A DNA stretch of 64,000 nucleotides, taken from the NCBI GenBank assembly GCA_036571765.1, contig BROE01000007.1, positions 7,876,026 to 7,940,025 on the forward strand. The letters run 5' to 3'. The stretch comes from Plecoglossus altivelis. Lineage: Eukaryota > Chordata > Actinopteri > Osmeriformes > Plecoglossidae. The translations under genes were made by a program, and so were the position numbers. Under the pieces are notes generated by a model, which was not told the DNA's origin, made no database searches, and saw only the letters and a program-made list of their open reading frames with translations. Positions 1 through 12,208 of this stretch are shown here, in pieces (within the stretch, counting starts at the first letter, position 1; the number at the start of each line of letters is the position of its first letter).

Positions 1-489
1 TCCGTCTGGACGCCGGCAGGGTGATGAGTTAGAGCTGCCGATTGGCCGCTCCATCACCAGCGTGAAGCTGGGGTTAGAGTGTTGGAGGTGGGGAACTGTC
101 TGTGTGTGTGTGTCTGTGTGTGATGGTTTATGGTCCTGGTTCTGAGGTGGTGATCGGGGGCGTTCCGAAACGTCACACACTAACGCTGGTCACCAAGGCG
201 GAAGACGAGGGTGTCAGGGTAAATTATGGGATGCCTGTCACTTAGCCAAGGTCAGGGGATTGTACGGGCTACGTGCGTGTTAATGTCTGACAAACGCTGT
301 TAGCTACGTTTAGCCACACGCACATACATCTTGGATGAGAAGACGTTCACATACACACACACATAGCACAGATGTTGGAGTGAAGAGTGGGAGACACACA
401 CAGCTGAACACACACATATCACTGCAGGATCTGAGTCTGTCAGGTCTGCAGGGCTGGAAGCAGAGTGGAGCCAAACGTTGGGAGGGGGG

Positions 490-620
490 TTGGATAGGGG
501 CCGGGGCCGGAGGCCCAGAGCTGGAGGCCCGGGGCTGGAGGCTCAGGGCTGGAGGCTCAGGGTTGGAAGCTCGGGGCTGGGGGCTTAAGGCTCGGGGCTG
601 GGGGCTGTGAGCTGGGGGCT
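490..620. repeat. Imperfect GC-rich minisatellite (GGCTGGAGGCTCGGG-like)
   Basis: Roughly 8-9 copies of a 13-15 bp unit built on GGGCTGGAGGCTC run through this stretch. The related word GGGCTGGGGGCT dominates its 3' end. It has many GGG runs on the + strand. Confidence 0.7.
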
Positions 621-1269
621 GCGGGCCAGCTCTTTAGAGAGCTCCACCTGACACACCACTGCCCGGGGCTATAGGCCCCCCTCCTGCCCCATCCCTCCGC
701 CCCATCCCTTCATCAAAGCTGCTCTCTTGCTTTCTCCTTCCTACCCTCGGATAAGCCTGGTGGGGCAGCAAACGGAACCCCCGGAGAGAACTCTGGGGGA
801 GAGGGAAGGAGGAACAGAGCTAGGGGGAGTAGGGAGCGGGGGTGGGGGAGAGGAAAGGTATGGAGATTATCAAGAAACAAAGTACAGTGGAGTAGAGAGG
901 ACAGCCAGAGAGAGGAGAGGAGAATGAGTGAGGCTAAGATATGGAAGTGTATTCAGATAAGGGGAGATCAGGAAGGGAGAGATGAGCAGGGGAGTCCGGA
1001 AGAGAGGGGTAAGAGGGAGGGAGGCAGGTGAGACAGACGGAGGGTGGAGGAGGGTGAGGAGAAGAGGAGACGATGGCGTTGGGGAGGAGAAAAGTGTGTG
1101 GAACCTCGCTGTCTGTTTTTATATTCCCAGCAGACTCAGAAACAGACAGAAAATCAATCTCCTCATTTTTCTCTGATATGAAAGACTCAACCCCCCCACC
1201 CCTCTTTTTCCCACTCTCCCTCTTTCACCACCTTGAGCGCCATCTTTCATCTCATACAAATAGATAATT

Positions 1270-1325
1270 CACAGAACTGAGAAAGAGAAGGAGAGAGCGA
1301 GAGAGAAAGATTGAGAGAGAGAAAG

Positions 1326-1396
<71 letters not shown>
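1270..1396. repeat. GA/AGAGAA microsatellite
   Basis: A near-pure GA dinucleotide array with occasional AAAG interruptions. Confidence 0.9.
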
Positions 1397-1927
1397 TGCT
1401 TATGGCAAAAGTCTGGTGGGCTTGTAAGTGCTGTGCGAGGCAGACATCAGGAGCCTGGCTAGGTGGCTGGCTGGCTGGCTGACTAGCTGGCTGGCTGGCT
1501 GTTTCACTTGTTTGTCGTCGGACTGTCTGTCAGTCTGTGATCTACAGGCTGATATCAGGCTTGGTGGAGCCACCCTGCCCTGTGGGCTGAAACAGACTGC
1601 ATGAGAACCCTGTGCATGAGCACAAACACACACATACTAACGTACACATGCACACACTATCAGACACTTTGCCCTAGAAGGCAATATTCTCTCTCACTTC
1701 TAATGAACATAAACATCTGTCTTTTTACAAACACACACACACACACAATGAAAAGCAGTATTCCTGTGTTCGTCTGGCCTGGGTTGGATCTCTCTACAGA
1801 TCAATGGCAGTAGATTGCTGGAGAGCCGGGGAGCTCTCACTCAATACAGAGGAGACTGTGCGTGTGTGGATGTGTACGTGTGTGTGTGTGTGTGTGTGTG
1901 TTTGTGTGTGTGTGTGCGCGTATGTGA

Positions 1928-1960
<33 letters not shown>

Positions 1961-2099
1961 CTCAGGCCTGTCAAAGCCACCAATCAATCCTGGTCAAGTA
2001 CACCATCAGTCATTAGAGAGGTGCACGAGGGTTACTGCCCTGTTACATGGCATGCTGGGAGGAGACAGGTGTGGGACCCCTCTATGAGAATACTATACT

Positions 2100-2605
2100 C
2101 ACATGCACACACGGGTTACTCCCCCCAACACACACACAGACACACTCCACAGTGTCCAATACACACATACTCAATTCATACACACACACATATACATGCT
2201 GACACAAATACAGACTTACACACAGAAATAGGTAGCTACACACACATATGAGCATACACACACCTACACACAAGCATGCACATACACACATGAGCATGCA
2301 AATGCTGCACATACACAAGCATGCACATATGCACACACACACATACACAAGCATGCACACACATACACATACACAAGCAGACACACGTGCATACACAAGC
2401 ATGCACACACACATACACATACATGCACATACACATATACAAGCATGCACACACACATACACATATTCAAGCATGCACATACACAAGCATGCACACACAC
2501 ATGCACATATACAAGTATGCACACACACATACCCACATACAAGCATGCACACACACATACACAAGCATGCACACACACATACACAAGCATGCACACACAT
2601 AGACT
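2100..2605. repeat. CA-rich minisatellite with ACACAAGCATGCACAC unit
   Basis: About 20 degenerate copies of a 22-26 bp unit centred on ACACAAGCATGCACACACAC. The GCATGC core is palindromic. Open frames on both strands here are repeat artefacts. Confidence 0.85.
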
Positions 2606-2752
2606 GCAGAGTAGGTCAGAGGTCATCAGAGGAAAGTTAACCAGACTGGTGGAAGAAGCAGAACTGAACTTCGTCTGGCTCCATCTTCCAGTCACACACA
2701 CACACACTCACAATCGTGTACGCACTCAACACTCGCGCAAATGCACACACAC

Positions 2753-2783
<31 letters not shown>

Positions 2784-3918
2784 GTTGCAGCCCACAGATG
2801 TCCTTTTTTCTGGCTTGCTGTCTAAAAGTTGAAACTTTGTGTCTGCATGGTAACATGCTGCACATTGTGAGTGTCTGTGTAAACACATCGGCCATGTTAA
2901 AGTTCTGTTGTGGATGCCGTGTGTGTGTGTATATGTGTGTTTGTGTGAGTGTGTGTGTGCAAGTGTGTGTTTGTGTGAGTGTGTGTAAGTAAATGTAGAT
3001 GAGTTTTCTTGGTGCTGCGGTTGGCTGCCCTGACTGCAAACCGCTGCGTGGAAAAGAACGACTTTTTAAATTACCCATACATCACTGTCACGCTGCCTAG
3101 ACCTGGGCCTCAACTCAACACATTCACACACACACACACACACATACGCACACTTACATTCACATACACATACACACCCTCGTATTCACACAAACACACA
3201 GATATACACATACAATTACACTTATGCTCACATATACACACATTCACACTAACACACAAATACACATAATCTCACATTCACTCACACACTCACACACACA
3301 CACACACATACATGCACACGCACAAACAGACCATGAGGAGACCTGGGACAAACACACATCTTCGACATCTGCAGGGCAATGAGGTGCTTGGGATTGCTGT
3401 ATTGTAAAACATACAAATACACACAAACTGCTGGACAATTTAGAGAAGAAACATTCAGACATATCTCTCCAATGTCCCTGAAGCACAAAGTGAAACACAT
3501 TCTCACAGACGCACACCTGCACCTGTCCAGCAGCTACTGTGTGTCTCAACCTCTGCGTCTGTCATCTTCTACACTAACCTAGATGTTCATCAAAGGTTGA
3601 TACAAGTTTGACTGCATGTCACTGCAGCTCTGAACATGTGTTGTAGCATGAGCAGCAGAGGGCGCCAGAGACATGCGTGTCTTTATGTATCAGTATTTGT
3701 GTGTCTGTATGTGTGTGTGCGTGCATGTGTATGCGTGTGTACAAGGGGGAAATGTAAAAGTGTCTCTGTCTCTGTCACTCTCTCTTTCTCACTCGCTCTG
3801 TCTCTCTCCCTGTGTCCCTCTCTGTTTCTCTTTCTCTCTGCAGTTTGATCCAACACTACCAATTAATATGGATGTGCTGCTTGAATGTGTGTGTGCATGC
3901 ATTTGTGCAGATGAGTGG

Positions 3919-3922
<4 letters not shown>

Positions 3923-3980
<58 letters not shown>
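3923..3980. repeat. (GT)n microsatellite
   Basis: A GT run of about 28 repeats. Confidence 0.95.
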
Positions 3981-3983
<3 letters not shown>

Positions 3984-4799
3984 AACAACTGAGAGAGAGA
4001 GAGCCATATCTTATCACCGCCAGATTACCCGTTAGCCTTGAACTGCTGCTTCACCTGGACCAGACTGGAAGAGGTGCGTCTTATCCAACACAGCTTTGCT
4101 GCGGTCCAATCAGTTTTAGCACACACGAGCACACATCCACCCCACCAGAGAGGATGAAAACCACAAGCCTAATTACACGTGTATGAAACAGGAACTTTTC
4201 TCATTAACTTCGTCTCCAAACTTGTGCCAATATGTTCACAGCTGGTGCTCCGGGTCTGTGTCCTCTCCGCTCCAACCAGGAAGTCAGAAACTGGCCCAGA
4301 GAACCGCGGAAGAAGAGCAGCCCTGCTTCCCTCTCATCAGCAACCACAGCTACTTGTAGCAGCTAAGCCCTGCCCATGTCAGACTCACATAGTTAAAATT
4401 ATCATTTTAATCGTTTTTTACATTTCACATATCATCTAGGGATGCATATGTCTGGATTTGTACTTACATTACTTTTCAATGCATTCAAATATAATAATGG
4501 AATACATTTGCCAAGTCAAGCGTGACTATGCGAAAGCTTATCTCATCATGATGGAAAAGAGAGAGGTGGAGAGGGGGGGGGGTGATAAGGGGTAAAGAAG
4601 GGATGTAGGGAGACTGTGGGAGCACAGATAGTAAAAGGAAGGGAGAGAGTCAAAGTTACTGATGGTTCAAGCACAACGTTGACGTCTGAATCGTGAGGTA
4701 ATGTCTCCCCCTGGTGGTCACAAGAGTGTGGGTTCATCATCAGCCACACACGAGAATCATTCAAGCAATCGATCGAGCTACACAGGTCTGATATCTGTG

Positions 4800-4960
4800 C
4801 GGGAGATAAGATAAGAGAACCGTGTGTTAAACAATAGGAGAGAGTGCCTCTGACACTGGAACCCTCCTCTGTTATCTCTCACCGAAAGTGCGCGTGTGTC
4901 TGTGGAGGGGAGGGGGGGTTCATATAAGCTTCATCACAGATGCACTGTCTGTCAGTTCAA
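4800..4960 (+). promoter_or_regulatory. Candidate enpp7 promoter: GATA motifs and TATA-like box
   Basis: Two overlapping GATAAG motifs lie at 4805-4815, an inverted TTATCT at 4872-4877, and a TATAAG box at 4923-4928. The box is about 200 bp before the enpp7 start codon, consistent with a TATA-initiated transcript with a 5' UTR of roughly 170-180 nt. ENPP7 is an intestinal enzyme in mammals and GATA factors drive enterocyte genes, so the combination is plausible. This rests on motif reading only. Confidence 0.35.
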
Positions 4961-5131
4961 TAGTCAGTCACTGTGCAATAGTCCATCAGTGTGCTAATGC
5001 AAGATCCCACAGCCAGCAGCTGCCTGAGGTCTGAGAGTCCAGACTAAGTCACACAGAGGGACCTGGCAGCTGATCTGGCTGCTGAATCTCACCATCGTTA
5101 ACTTGCTGAGAGAGTGTTTGAAACTTCCCTT

Positions 5132-8100
5132 ATGCTGCTGCTTCTGGTTCTCCTGGTCCTCCAGGCCACCTCTTCCTCTGACGCAGCCCCACACAGAGGC
5201 TCTGTTCCTGGGCAGGAGTCCGACCGTGGCGCTCCTTCTGACCGGACCACCAGGAACAAGTTGCTGCTAATCTCCTTTGATGGATTCCGCTGGGACTACG
5301 ACCGGGACGTGGACACACCTTATCTGGACCAGATGGCCGTGGATGGGGTGAGGGCAGCCTATGTCACTCCCCCCTTCCTCACCCTCACCAGCCCCACCCA
5401 CTTCACCCTGCTTACGGGTAGGCACACACACACACTAACCCCTGGAAAACACAAGCTATTTATGGACATACTGCATTCAACATTTGTTTTCTTTATTCTT
5501 CCCTGTAACACACCTGCAAGCATCATAGTTCACTTCAGTGTACTTCTAAAATCTAAATATGAAGAAACTGGTGCTCCTCATTCCAATCATTATTTAAAAA
5601 ATAATCCATGAAAACTAACATGAAATAGACTTTGATATTACACTAACAATGTTGCTAAGATTTATTCAAAAGAATAATAGCTGCCAGAACAAAGCCATGT
5701 TGATACCACTTTGTTCTGTACTTTAGAACAATAAGCCATAAACAGTTTTGAACACCTACTGGTTAAAATGTGTGTTTGACTTGTGTTAAAAGCAGAGTGA
5801 ACATTTACGAATATAAATTCAACATGACACATTTCCCTCCAAGTGTTTAACAAGTTAATGAAGCAAGGTGTTATAATTACCCACGATTACATCAACCCTG
5901 CAATCATGACTCTTAAGCTGGACTGTCTTCTGCCAACTAACTTGGAGAACTTGATTGATCTGCACAGATCCCACAGTAAAATATGGGGCCACTAAACAGC
6001 TGTGATTGGTGATGGATGTTCCTCAGGTCGCTATGTTGAGAACCATGGTGTCATCCACAACATGTGGTTCAACACCACCACCCAGGAGAAGAAACAGTAC
6101 TACACGACCCAGTTTGTGGATTCATACTGGGACAATGGCAGCCTGCCAATCTGGATCACTGCACAGAAACAGGTGAAACAGAACACACACACACACCAGT
6201 ACACTCACACACACCTTCATTCTTTTGCCATTCATTTATAACGGACCATGTTGCTTGTGCACATCTACAGCATCACTGTTCCTGGCAGACAATACCAGGA
6301 ATGTGTTACATGATTCCACGTCACCTTGTCTATTGTGATTAATATGATATGAGCATTTTTGGTTTAGCATAACCATATTCTGAGGATCAATTACATGGAT
6401 AAAGTCTACAACTCCCAGAGTTGAAAGCCTGTCATGAAGTATCTCAGAGGAGTGTGCTCCCTCTCCTCCTCCAGGGACTGAAGGCAGGCTCCCTGCACTT
6501 CCCTGGCACGGCCGCTACGTACAAGGGCCAGGAGGTCAAGATCAAACAGGTGGAGCCTGAATTCTTCGACTACTCCAACGAGACAAACTGGAGGCTTGAC
6601 ATCGACAAGGTGGTAGGAGACTGGTTCCTCGCCAAGGATCTAGACTTTGTGTCTCTGTACTTTGGAGAGCCTGATGCGGTAGGTTTATGGCATTTATACT
6701 AATTATAAAATGGAAGATTAGGATAGCAGAAAGCATGCAGAACAATAAAACACCAATCTGGCCTTTGTACCACGTTCCCAGTTGAGCTTTTATGGGTACT
6801 GGCAACCAAGCTACACATTGGTAGTAGAAGTCAAGCAAATTGTCATTGAACTGGTATTGCCTTTTGTGTTGCAGGTGGGACACAAGTATGGGCCAGACTC
6901 TCCGGAGAGACGGGCGATGGTGAGGCAGGTGGACCGCACGGTGGGGTTCCTCCGCCAGAAGATCCAGGATTACGGGCTGACGGAACGCCTCAATATCATC
7001 ATCACAGCCGACCATGGGATGACCACCGTGTGGCGGGGCGCAGGGGTGAATGAGATCATCCTCTCCCAAATCCCAGGGTTTGACTTCAAGGACATCCAGT
7101 TCCAACTGGTGGACTATGGCCCATCGGGGATGCTGCTACCCAAGGACGGCCTCCTGGACAAGGTGTACATGGCCCTGAAGGGTGCACACCCCAACCTCCA
7201 TGTCTATAAGAAGGAAGACATGCCTGCCAGGCTGCACTATGGAAACCATCCTCGCCTGCTGCCGCTCATTCTGTTTGCTGACCTTGGATATGTTATCAAT
7301 GGAGTAAGTGTGATGAGAGGAAAACCTGGGAGATGTGGAGATTTGATGACCCTAGCCCCCTTATTCCTCCACCTATTCACACAAGCCCCCTTATTCCTCC
7401 ACCTATTCACACTATAACCACCTCCTCCTTCCAGCTATTCATACTAGCCCCCTCCATCCTCTAGCTATTCACACCAATCCACCTTCTCTTTCCAGATATT
7501 CCCAGTCCAGTGGAACAAGGGTGAGCATGGCTTTGACAATAAGAACCTGGACATGAAGCCGTTCTTCAGGGCAGTGGGACCAAACTTCCAGAGTAACCTC
7601 CAGGTGGGACCCTTTGAGACTGTGAATGTGTACCCACTGATGTGCCACCTGCTAGGCATCACGCCTGAGGCCAATGACGGGACGTTGGAAGTCACCAGGA
7701 ACATGCTCCGCCCAAGGCCTGACCCTGTAGACTACCAGGGTAAGATCACAACAATGAGGTTCACTCTATGATACTCCTCTACAACACAATTGCACCTGTA
7801 TACTAATCAATATATGGCAATTATGACTTATAGCATGATAGTAGTCTCCATGGTAAGCCCTCAAAATGAATGGTGATAGGAATTTTAACCTTCCACCTAA
7901 CCAATAGATAAGACTGATAACAAAATTGCATGTTCTTCAGATCCGTATCAGATTGTTGTGCTTAAATGAAAGATCATAATCCAATATATCTTGACTTAAT
8001 CTCTTTACCAAACATTGTATCATTAACTAGATGTTTGCTTATAATTATGTAAAATGATACTTGATAACAAAAGGTTAAACATGTCATGTGTCCATACACT

Positions 8101-8533
8101 TGTTTCAACACTTCCTAACCCTTTGGTTTATGTCTCTCCTTGCTATGTTTTTACCTGTTTTACCTTCCCCTCTTGCTCTGCTTCCAGAGAGAGATGTATC
8201 GTGGGATGCGGTTATAGGCTTGTCAGCAGTGGCCTCCGTCCTGGCTCTTGCGTTCATCATCATCATAGCTCAGACCATGTGCAAGAGGAGTAGAATGGAC
8301 AAGAGGTGCCCCCCCTCCCTGCCCCCAACACATCCACTATGTTTTTCTGCCTGAATTCTCTACTGGCATTTAAAACACACACACACACACACTCACATGC
8401 TAATGCACCAATACTATCTTTCTGTCTTTTCAACAGGTCTACAGAGGGAAAGGCTATTGATGACCAAAAAGATACGCAAACAGATATGAAACAAACACAT
8501 TTCAACACCTATGACAGCTTAAACGAAGACTAA
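5132..8533 (+). CDS. enpp7: Ectonucleotide pyrophosphatase/phosphodiesterase 7 (alkaline sphingomyelinase-like), 7 exons
   Basis: Exons: 5132-5417, 6027-6172, 6475-6678, 6875-7303, 7496-7739, 8188-8305, 8437-8533. All introns are GT-AG and the phases join without a break to give 507 residues; human ENPP7 has 458. ENPP7 hydrolyses sphingomyelin to ceramide and phosphocholine at the brush-border surface. A signal peptide (1 to about 19) opens the protein. Expected zinc ligands and nucleophile are present: Asp50 in SFDGFRWD, Thr84 in FLTLTSPTHF, Asp211 and His215 across the exon 3/4 junction (GEPDAVGHKYG), Asp258-His259 in TADHGM, and His366 in GEHGFDN. Residues about 444-467 form one transmembrane helix followed by a basic stop (CKRSRMDKR) and a 35-40 residue tail, so it is a type I membrane protein. 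The ATG at 5132 is chosen because it starts directly at the hydrophobic leader. Teleosts can carry several enpp7 copies, so the exact paralogue number is open. Confidence 0.93.
8188..8305 (+). other. enpp7 exon 6: transmembrane anchor
   Basis: This exon encodes a short juxtamembrane stretch, then AVIGLSAVASVLALAFIIII and a positively charged stop-transfer segment (KRSRMDKR). It places the catalytic domain outside the cell and exon 7 inside. By comparison the human protein ends soon after its C-terminal hydrophobic segment. Confidence 0.8.
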
Positions 8534-8913
8534 ATGAATTACAGACTCAGCTTGAGTGATTCATTTTCTGTTGATTTGTGAAACACATAGACTCGCAGTG
8601 TTTAATGCTGATGTTTGACATGTTTGATATAAATGTTGATGTTTGACATGTGGCTAATTCTGTCATATCTAGACAGACAACCATTCAAAAATGGATGTGC
8701 AGTTGATTTTAGATTGCTGACAATTGTTGTTATGTAACTCGTACTCTGACCTGTCTAAAGTGTATATGATTATTCATATCTAATTGTATAGAGAAAGACA
8801 TTAGCAAAATATATAAGCAAGTTGTTGCCTGACACTGTTGAATTGTTCCTGTAGATAAGATGATTCAATTCATTTCACTTAACAAACAAACAACCTATCA
8901 TTACATTACATTA

Positions 8914-8933
8914 AATAAAAATCATTCAATAAA
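8914..8933 (+). terminator. enpp7 polyadenylation signals (two AATAAA)
   Basis: AATAAA occurs at 8914-8919 and 8928-8933, about 380-400 nt after the enpp7 stop codon. Their position limits the enpp7 3' UTR to about 0.4 kb and brings transcript end and cbx2 start within about 110 bp. Confidence 0.7.
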
Positions 8934-9041
8934 AAACGAAAGTGACGTGAGTGGTGAGAGAGAAACTACGGTAGTCGACGGAGGCCAATTTCCTTAGCCT
9001 ATTTCGCTTTTTCCGCTCGTAAAGAGAGGGGCTACGCAGCC
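8934..9041 (+). promoter_or_regulatory. Compact enpp7-cbx2 interval containing the cbx2 5' UTR
   Basis: Only 108 bp separate the last enpp7 AATAAA from the cbx2 ATG, so the cbx2 5' UTR and core promoter must lie here or overlap the enpp7 3' end. A CRE-like TGACGTGA is at 8943-8950. No TATA box is visible. The ATG context CAGCCATGG is a good Kozak match. Confidence 0.4.
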
Positions 9042-12000
9042 ATGGAGGGGGTAACAGTAGGGCAGGTATTTGACGCGGAATGCATCCTCAACAAACGACC
9101 AAGAAAGGTATAAATTGTCGCCTCAGAATATTTGTATATAGTACTTTGCATTAGCGGTCGGCTGACTTATTCTTTCTCTTGTTTCCTGCAGGGCAAGTTT
9201 GAGTATTTGGTGAAGTGGAGAGGGTGGTCCTCCAAGTGAGTAGCCAGCCAGCTATTTTAGCTGGCAGCCTCTGGTCTCAAACAATGACAACAATGTAGCC
9301 CCCCCCGCTCTCCTAGCGACTTGCAATATTCTGATCGTTAACCCGTACATAATCATTGCATTTAAAATACTTAATACGTGGGAACCTTTGTCCTGCGAAT
9401 CCTTGAATGCATGCACGCAAGGGAATGGCAGAGCGTTTTCGGTCCCTTGTTTTGTTTTCGTAGCTAGCAGTGCAGCCGCTACCGTGGCAGCTTGCTATCT
9501 TTAGTGTAGTAAGGCTTGACAGCAGCAGCATAATCATTAGCACACACTAGCCAGACGCTGCTTTGGAGATATGGAACGCCCATGACGTATAGCACGTATT
9601 CCATGCATGGTTTTACAAACCACCAAACTGTATACCAGCCAACCCTCATTAACAAGCAAGTGCATGTAGCAAATGTAGCCTACAGTTGAGCTAGCTGCAA
9701 CAATGAAAAAGCCCCGTGCTCTTTTTTTTAATTATTGTTATTTCAAAATGTGTTTTTTGAACGTTGAGGCAGCACGACCACGAACATTGGCATTTTGTGT
9801 GGTTTGAAAGGCTAAATGTCACGATTCGAAACGGCAGTACGGCTTGTGTAGTACAGCTGCGGAAGGCCAACAGTACTAATGCAGAAATCCAATCTCGTGA
9901 TGGTACACACCACTTTTGTTTGGAATTACTCCATGACACATGACCATGTCAATTACTCAAACAAGACTGATAATAACTGATATGTTATTAAGATATGTTG
10001 AAACTAAGTCAACATTTTTGCATTGCAAAAATCCAGGTTTAAAAAAAAAAATCACCCTTGAAAGAAAAACGTAAACATTGCCATAGGTATGTGGTTGTAT
10101 GTTATAATGGCCCAAAGCTTGCCATTTATTTCTACACCATGTATTTCTATGTGGTTACAAACTAGGACTAAGGACCTAAATGCAGATTGATTCCAGGTTG
10201 CCTTCACATTAAGGACGGCAACAGCAGCCTGTGCAAACCATAAAACCTTTCGTTTCTAAGTTATTGAGTTCCTCCATGCGTATGTTTTTGACCAGGCACA
10301 ACAGCTGGGAGCCTGAAGAAAACATTTTGGATCCCAGGTTACTTGCAGCCTTCCACAAGAGGTATGCCGCAATATTCATTTTTTAATATATACAGTCAGT
10401 TCGTTTTATTACGATGCTAAATTGTGTGATGTGCAGACAGTTTTTTTTTTGTTGATTATATGGATATGGTTCCTCCAGGGAACAGGAGAGGGAGCTGCTG
10501 TTCCAGAAAAAAGGAAAGAGACCTAGAGGACGTCCACGGAAAATTCTGGTAATTACGGACTGACAGCTCACACACTCTGGCAGCCCCCTTTTAACGTTGT
10601 TTACGCTTTCCTGCTGCACAGTAGCATGGTTTGTTTACCCACCTTTTGAGATGGGCAAACGACTCAGACAAAGATGGGGAGACAAGATGATTGGGAAGTC
10701 ATTATATCCTGAAGCAGACTCTGAGAATATAAATAGAAGTATGTCACAAGATGTACTCACAACCTGTTTTCTCCCATTTCCAGGAGCCAGTCCCAGCTGC
10801 CACTAAATCCAGCCGCTCCTCCTCCTCTTCATCCTCTGGGCTCTCCTCCTCCGCCTCCTCCTCTTCCTCTGATGACGAGGAGCAGGTGAAGAAGGCCAGG
10901 CCAGGGCCACGCCTTCGAGACCTGCCTTCCTCTCCCCAGAAGAGGCCTCCTACCCTGGCAGCCAAGCAGGAGCCAATAAGAAAGAAGCGCGGGAGAAAAC
11001 CCATCCTTCCTGAGCTCCGTGCTCTGAGACAGGCAAAGACCCCGCCTCCTCCTCGCCCCCAGGCCCTGCGCCCTCCGCGTGACCCCCCCAGAGAGGAGTC
11101 AAGAGGTGGGGTAAAGAAGCCACTGCAGCCAGCCAGCTTCACATATCCAGGCCTGGCCAGGGCTGGCAGGGAGGATTCAGGTGCCCAGGGCTCTTCAGGG
11201 GCCTTTTCCCAGCCAGGAGCCCCTAAACCTGGAGCTCTCAGCTGTCTTTGGCCTGGTCGATCTCTTTCCGCCTCTTCTCCCTCTTCCTCGTCCTCCTCTT
11301 CCTCTATGGGTCGAGCCCCTCCTGCCCACAGTAAGAGCTCCACTGAGCTAAAGCGATCTCTCTCGGACTGTGGCAGCAGCAGGACAGGCTCTCTGAAGCT
11401 GGGGGGCAGCACCACAGCACAGGGTCTGCAGACTTCCAAGCCTTCCGCAGGGTTAGGGGGAGGTCAGGCAACATGCGGTGCAGCTCAGCGCTCTTCCCTG
11501 GGGCAGCGAAGACCGGAGGGCCCAGGTGGGGCTCCGCAAGGCTCTGGCAGCTCCAGGCCTGCCCATTCCCCACCGCCCTCAGCCAGGGACCGAGCCAGCC
11601 AGGCCCTCAGCCTCAGAGCCCTCAACCTGCAGAGCGTCACCAAGACAGCATCTGGGAACGGTCTTCAAGGAAACGGGGGTGTTGCTGTGGCAACATCCAG
11701 GTCTAGTTTAAGAAGTGGCAGCAGCACAGTAGTGAAGGGAACAGGGGGAAGCATTAGAGAGATGCACACTCCCAGACAGGAAGGAAGAGGAGGAGGAGGA
11801 GGACCAAGGCAAAGAGAGGACAAGATGACGGAGGTGGGGAGAGAGAGGAAGGGAGTGGGGGTTATGGGGAGGGGGGGGGGGACCCCGGGGGAAGGAGGAA
11901 GGCAGGACAGACCATGTGCAGAAGACCGGAAGTCAGGACAGCGGAACCTCAATGACCTCAGCACAGGTGACTCAGACGACACCAGTAGCAGTGAATCAGA

Positions 12001-12208
12001 AGGTGGCAATGTCTCTCCATACGCAGGTAACGGGGGCCCTAGGATCCATCCGGTCCCAGTTGATATGGAGGCAGTGGACTCGGACTGGCGTCCCGCGCGT
12101 AGCCTTCTAGAACATGTGTTTGTTACAGACGTCACGGCCAACTTTGTGACGGTAACAGTGAAGGAGTCGCCCACCAGCGTGGGGTTCTTTAACTCCAGGA
12201 ACCACTGA
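9042..12208 (+). CDS. cbx2: Chromobox protein 2 (Polycomb PRC1 component), 5 exons
   Basis: Exons: 9042-9107, 9192-9235, 10296-10361, 10479-10548, 10784-12208, in frame, 556 residues (human CBX2 532). CBX2 reads H3K27me3 and, as a subunit of canonical PRC1 in the nucleus, compacts chromatin. The chromodomain (about 8-60) carries cage aromatics Phe10, Trp31 and Trp34 and the [15 protein letters not shown] segment. An AT-hook, KRPRGRPRK, lies at about 72-80 and separates CBX2 from CBX4/6/7/8. A second basic element, IRKKRGRKP, follows at about 147-155 after a long Ser tract and acidic patch. The middle is Ser/Pro/Gly/Arg-rich and probably disordered, matching the region implicated in compaction and phase separation. 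The last 41 residues contain the Pc box that binds RING1 ([30 protein letters not shown]). A G-run in exon 5 (about 11864-11880) encodes Gly-rich sequence. Confidence 0.96.

Larger units (their letters stand above)
1..4740. other. Repeat-rich flank with no supported gene
   Basis: No exon chain was found here on either strand. The stretch holds a GGCTGGAGGCTC-type imperfect repeat (about 490-620), a GA microsatellite (about 1275-1396), TG/GA tracts (about 1875-1960), a CACATACACAAGCATG minisatellite (about 2100-2600), CA/TG blocks (about 2920-3310) and a pure GT tract (about 3923-3980). Open frames here translate to Cys-Val or His-Thr runs typical of microsatellites. In human the gene upstream of ENPP7 is RBFOX3 (from memory); nothing here identifies an rbfox3 exon. 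Confidence 0.6.

Noticed and set aside
2082..2825. Several overlapping long frames rich in Cys-Val or His-Thr on both strands
   Set aside because: They are translations of CA/GT repeats and the ACACAAGCATG minisatellite, with no domain, splice context or codon bias.
10744..11439. 231-codon minus frame over the last cbx2 exon
   Set aside because: Antisense shadow of the Ser/Glu-rich cbx2 coding sequence.
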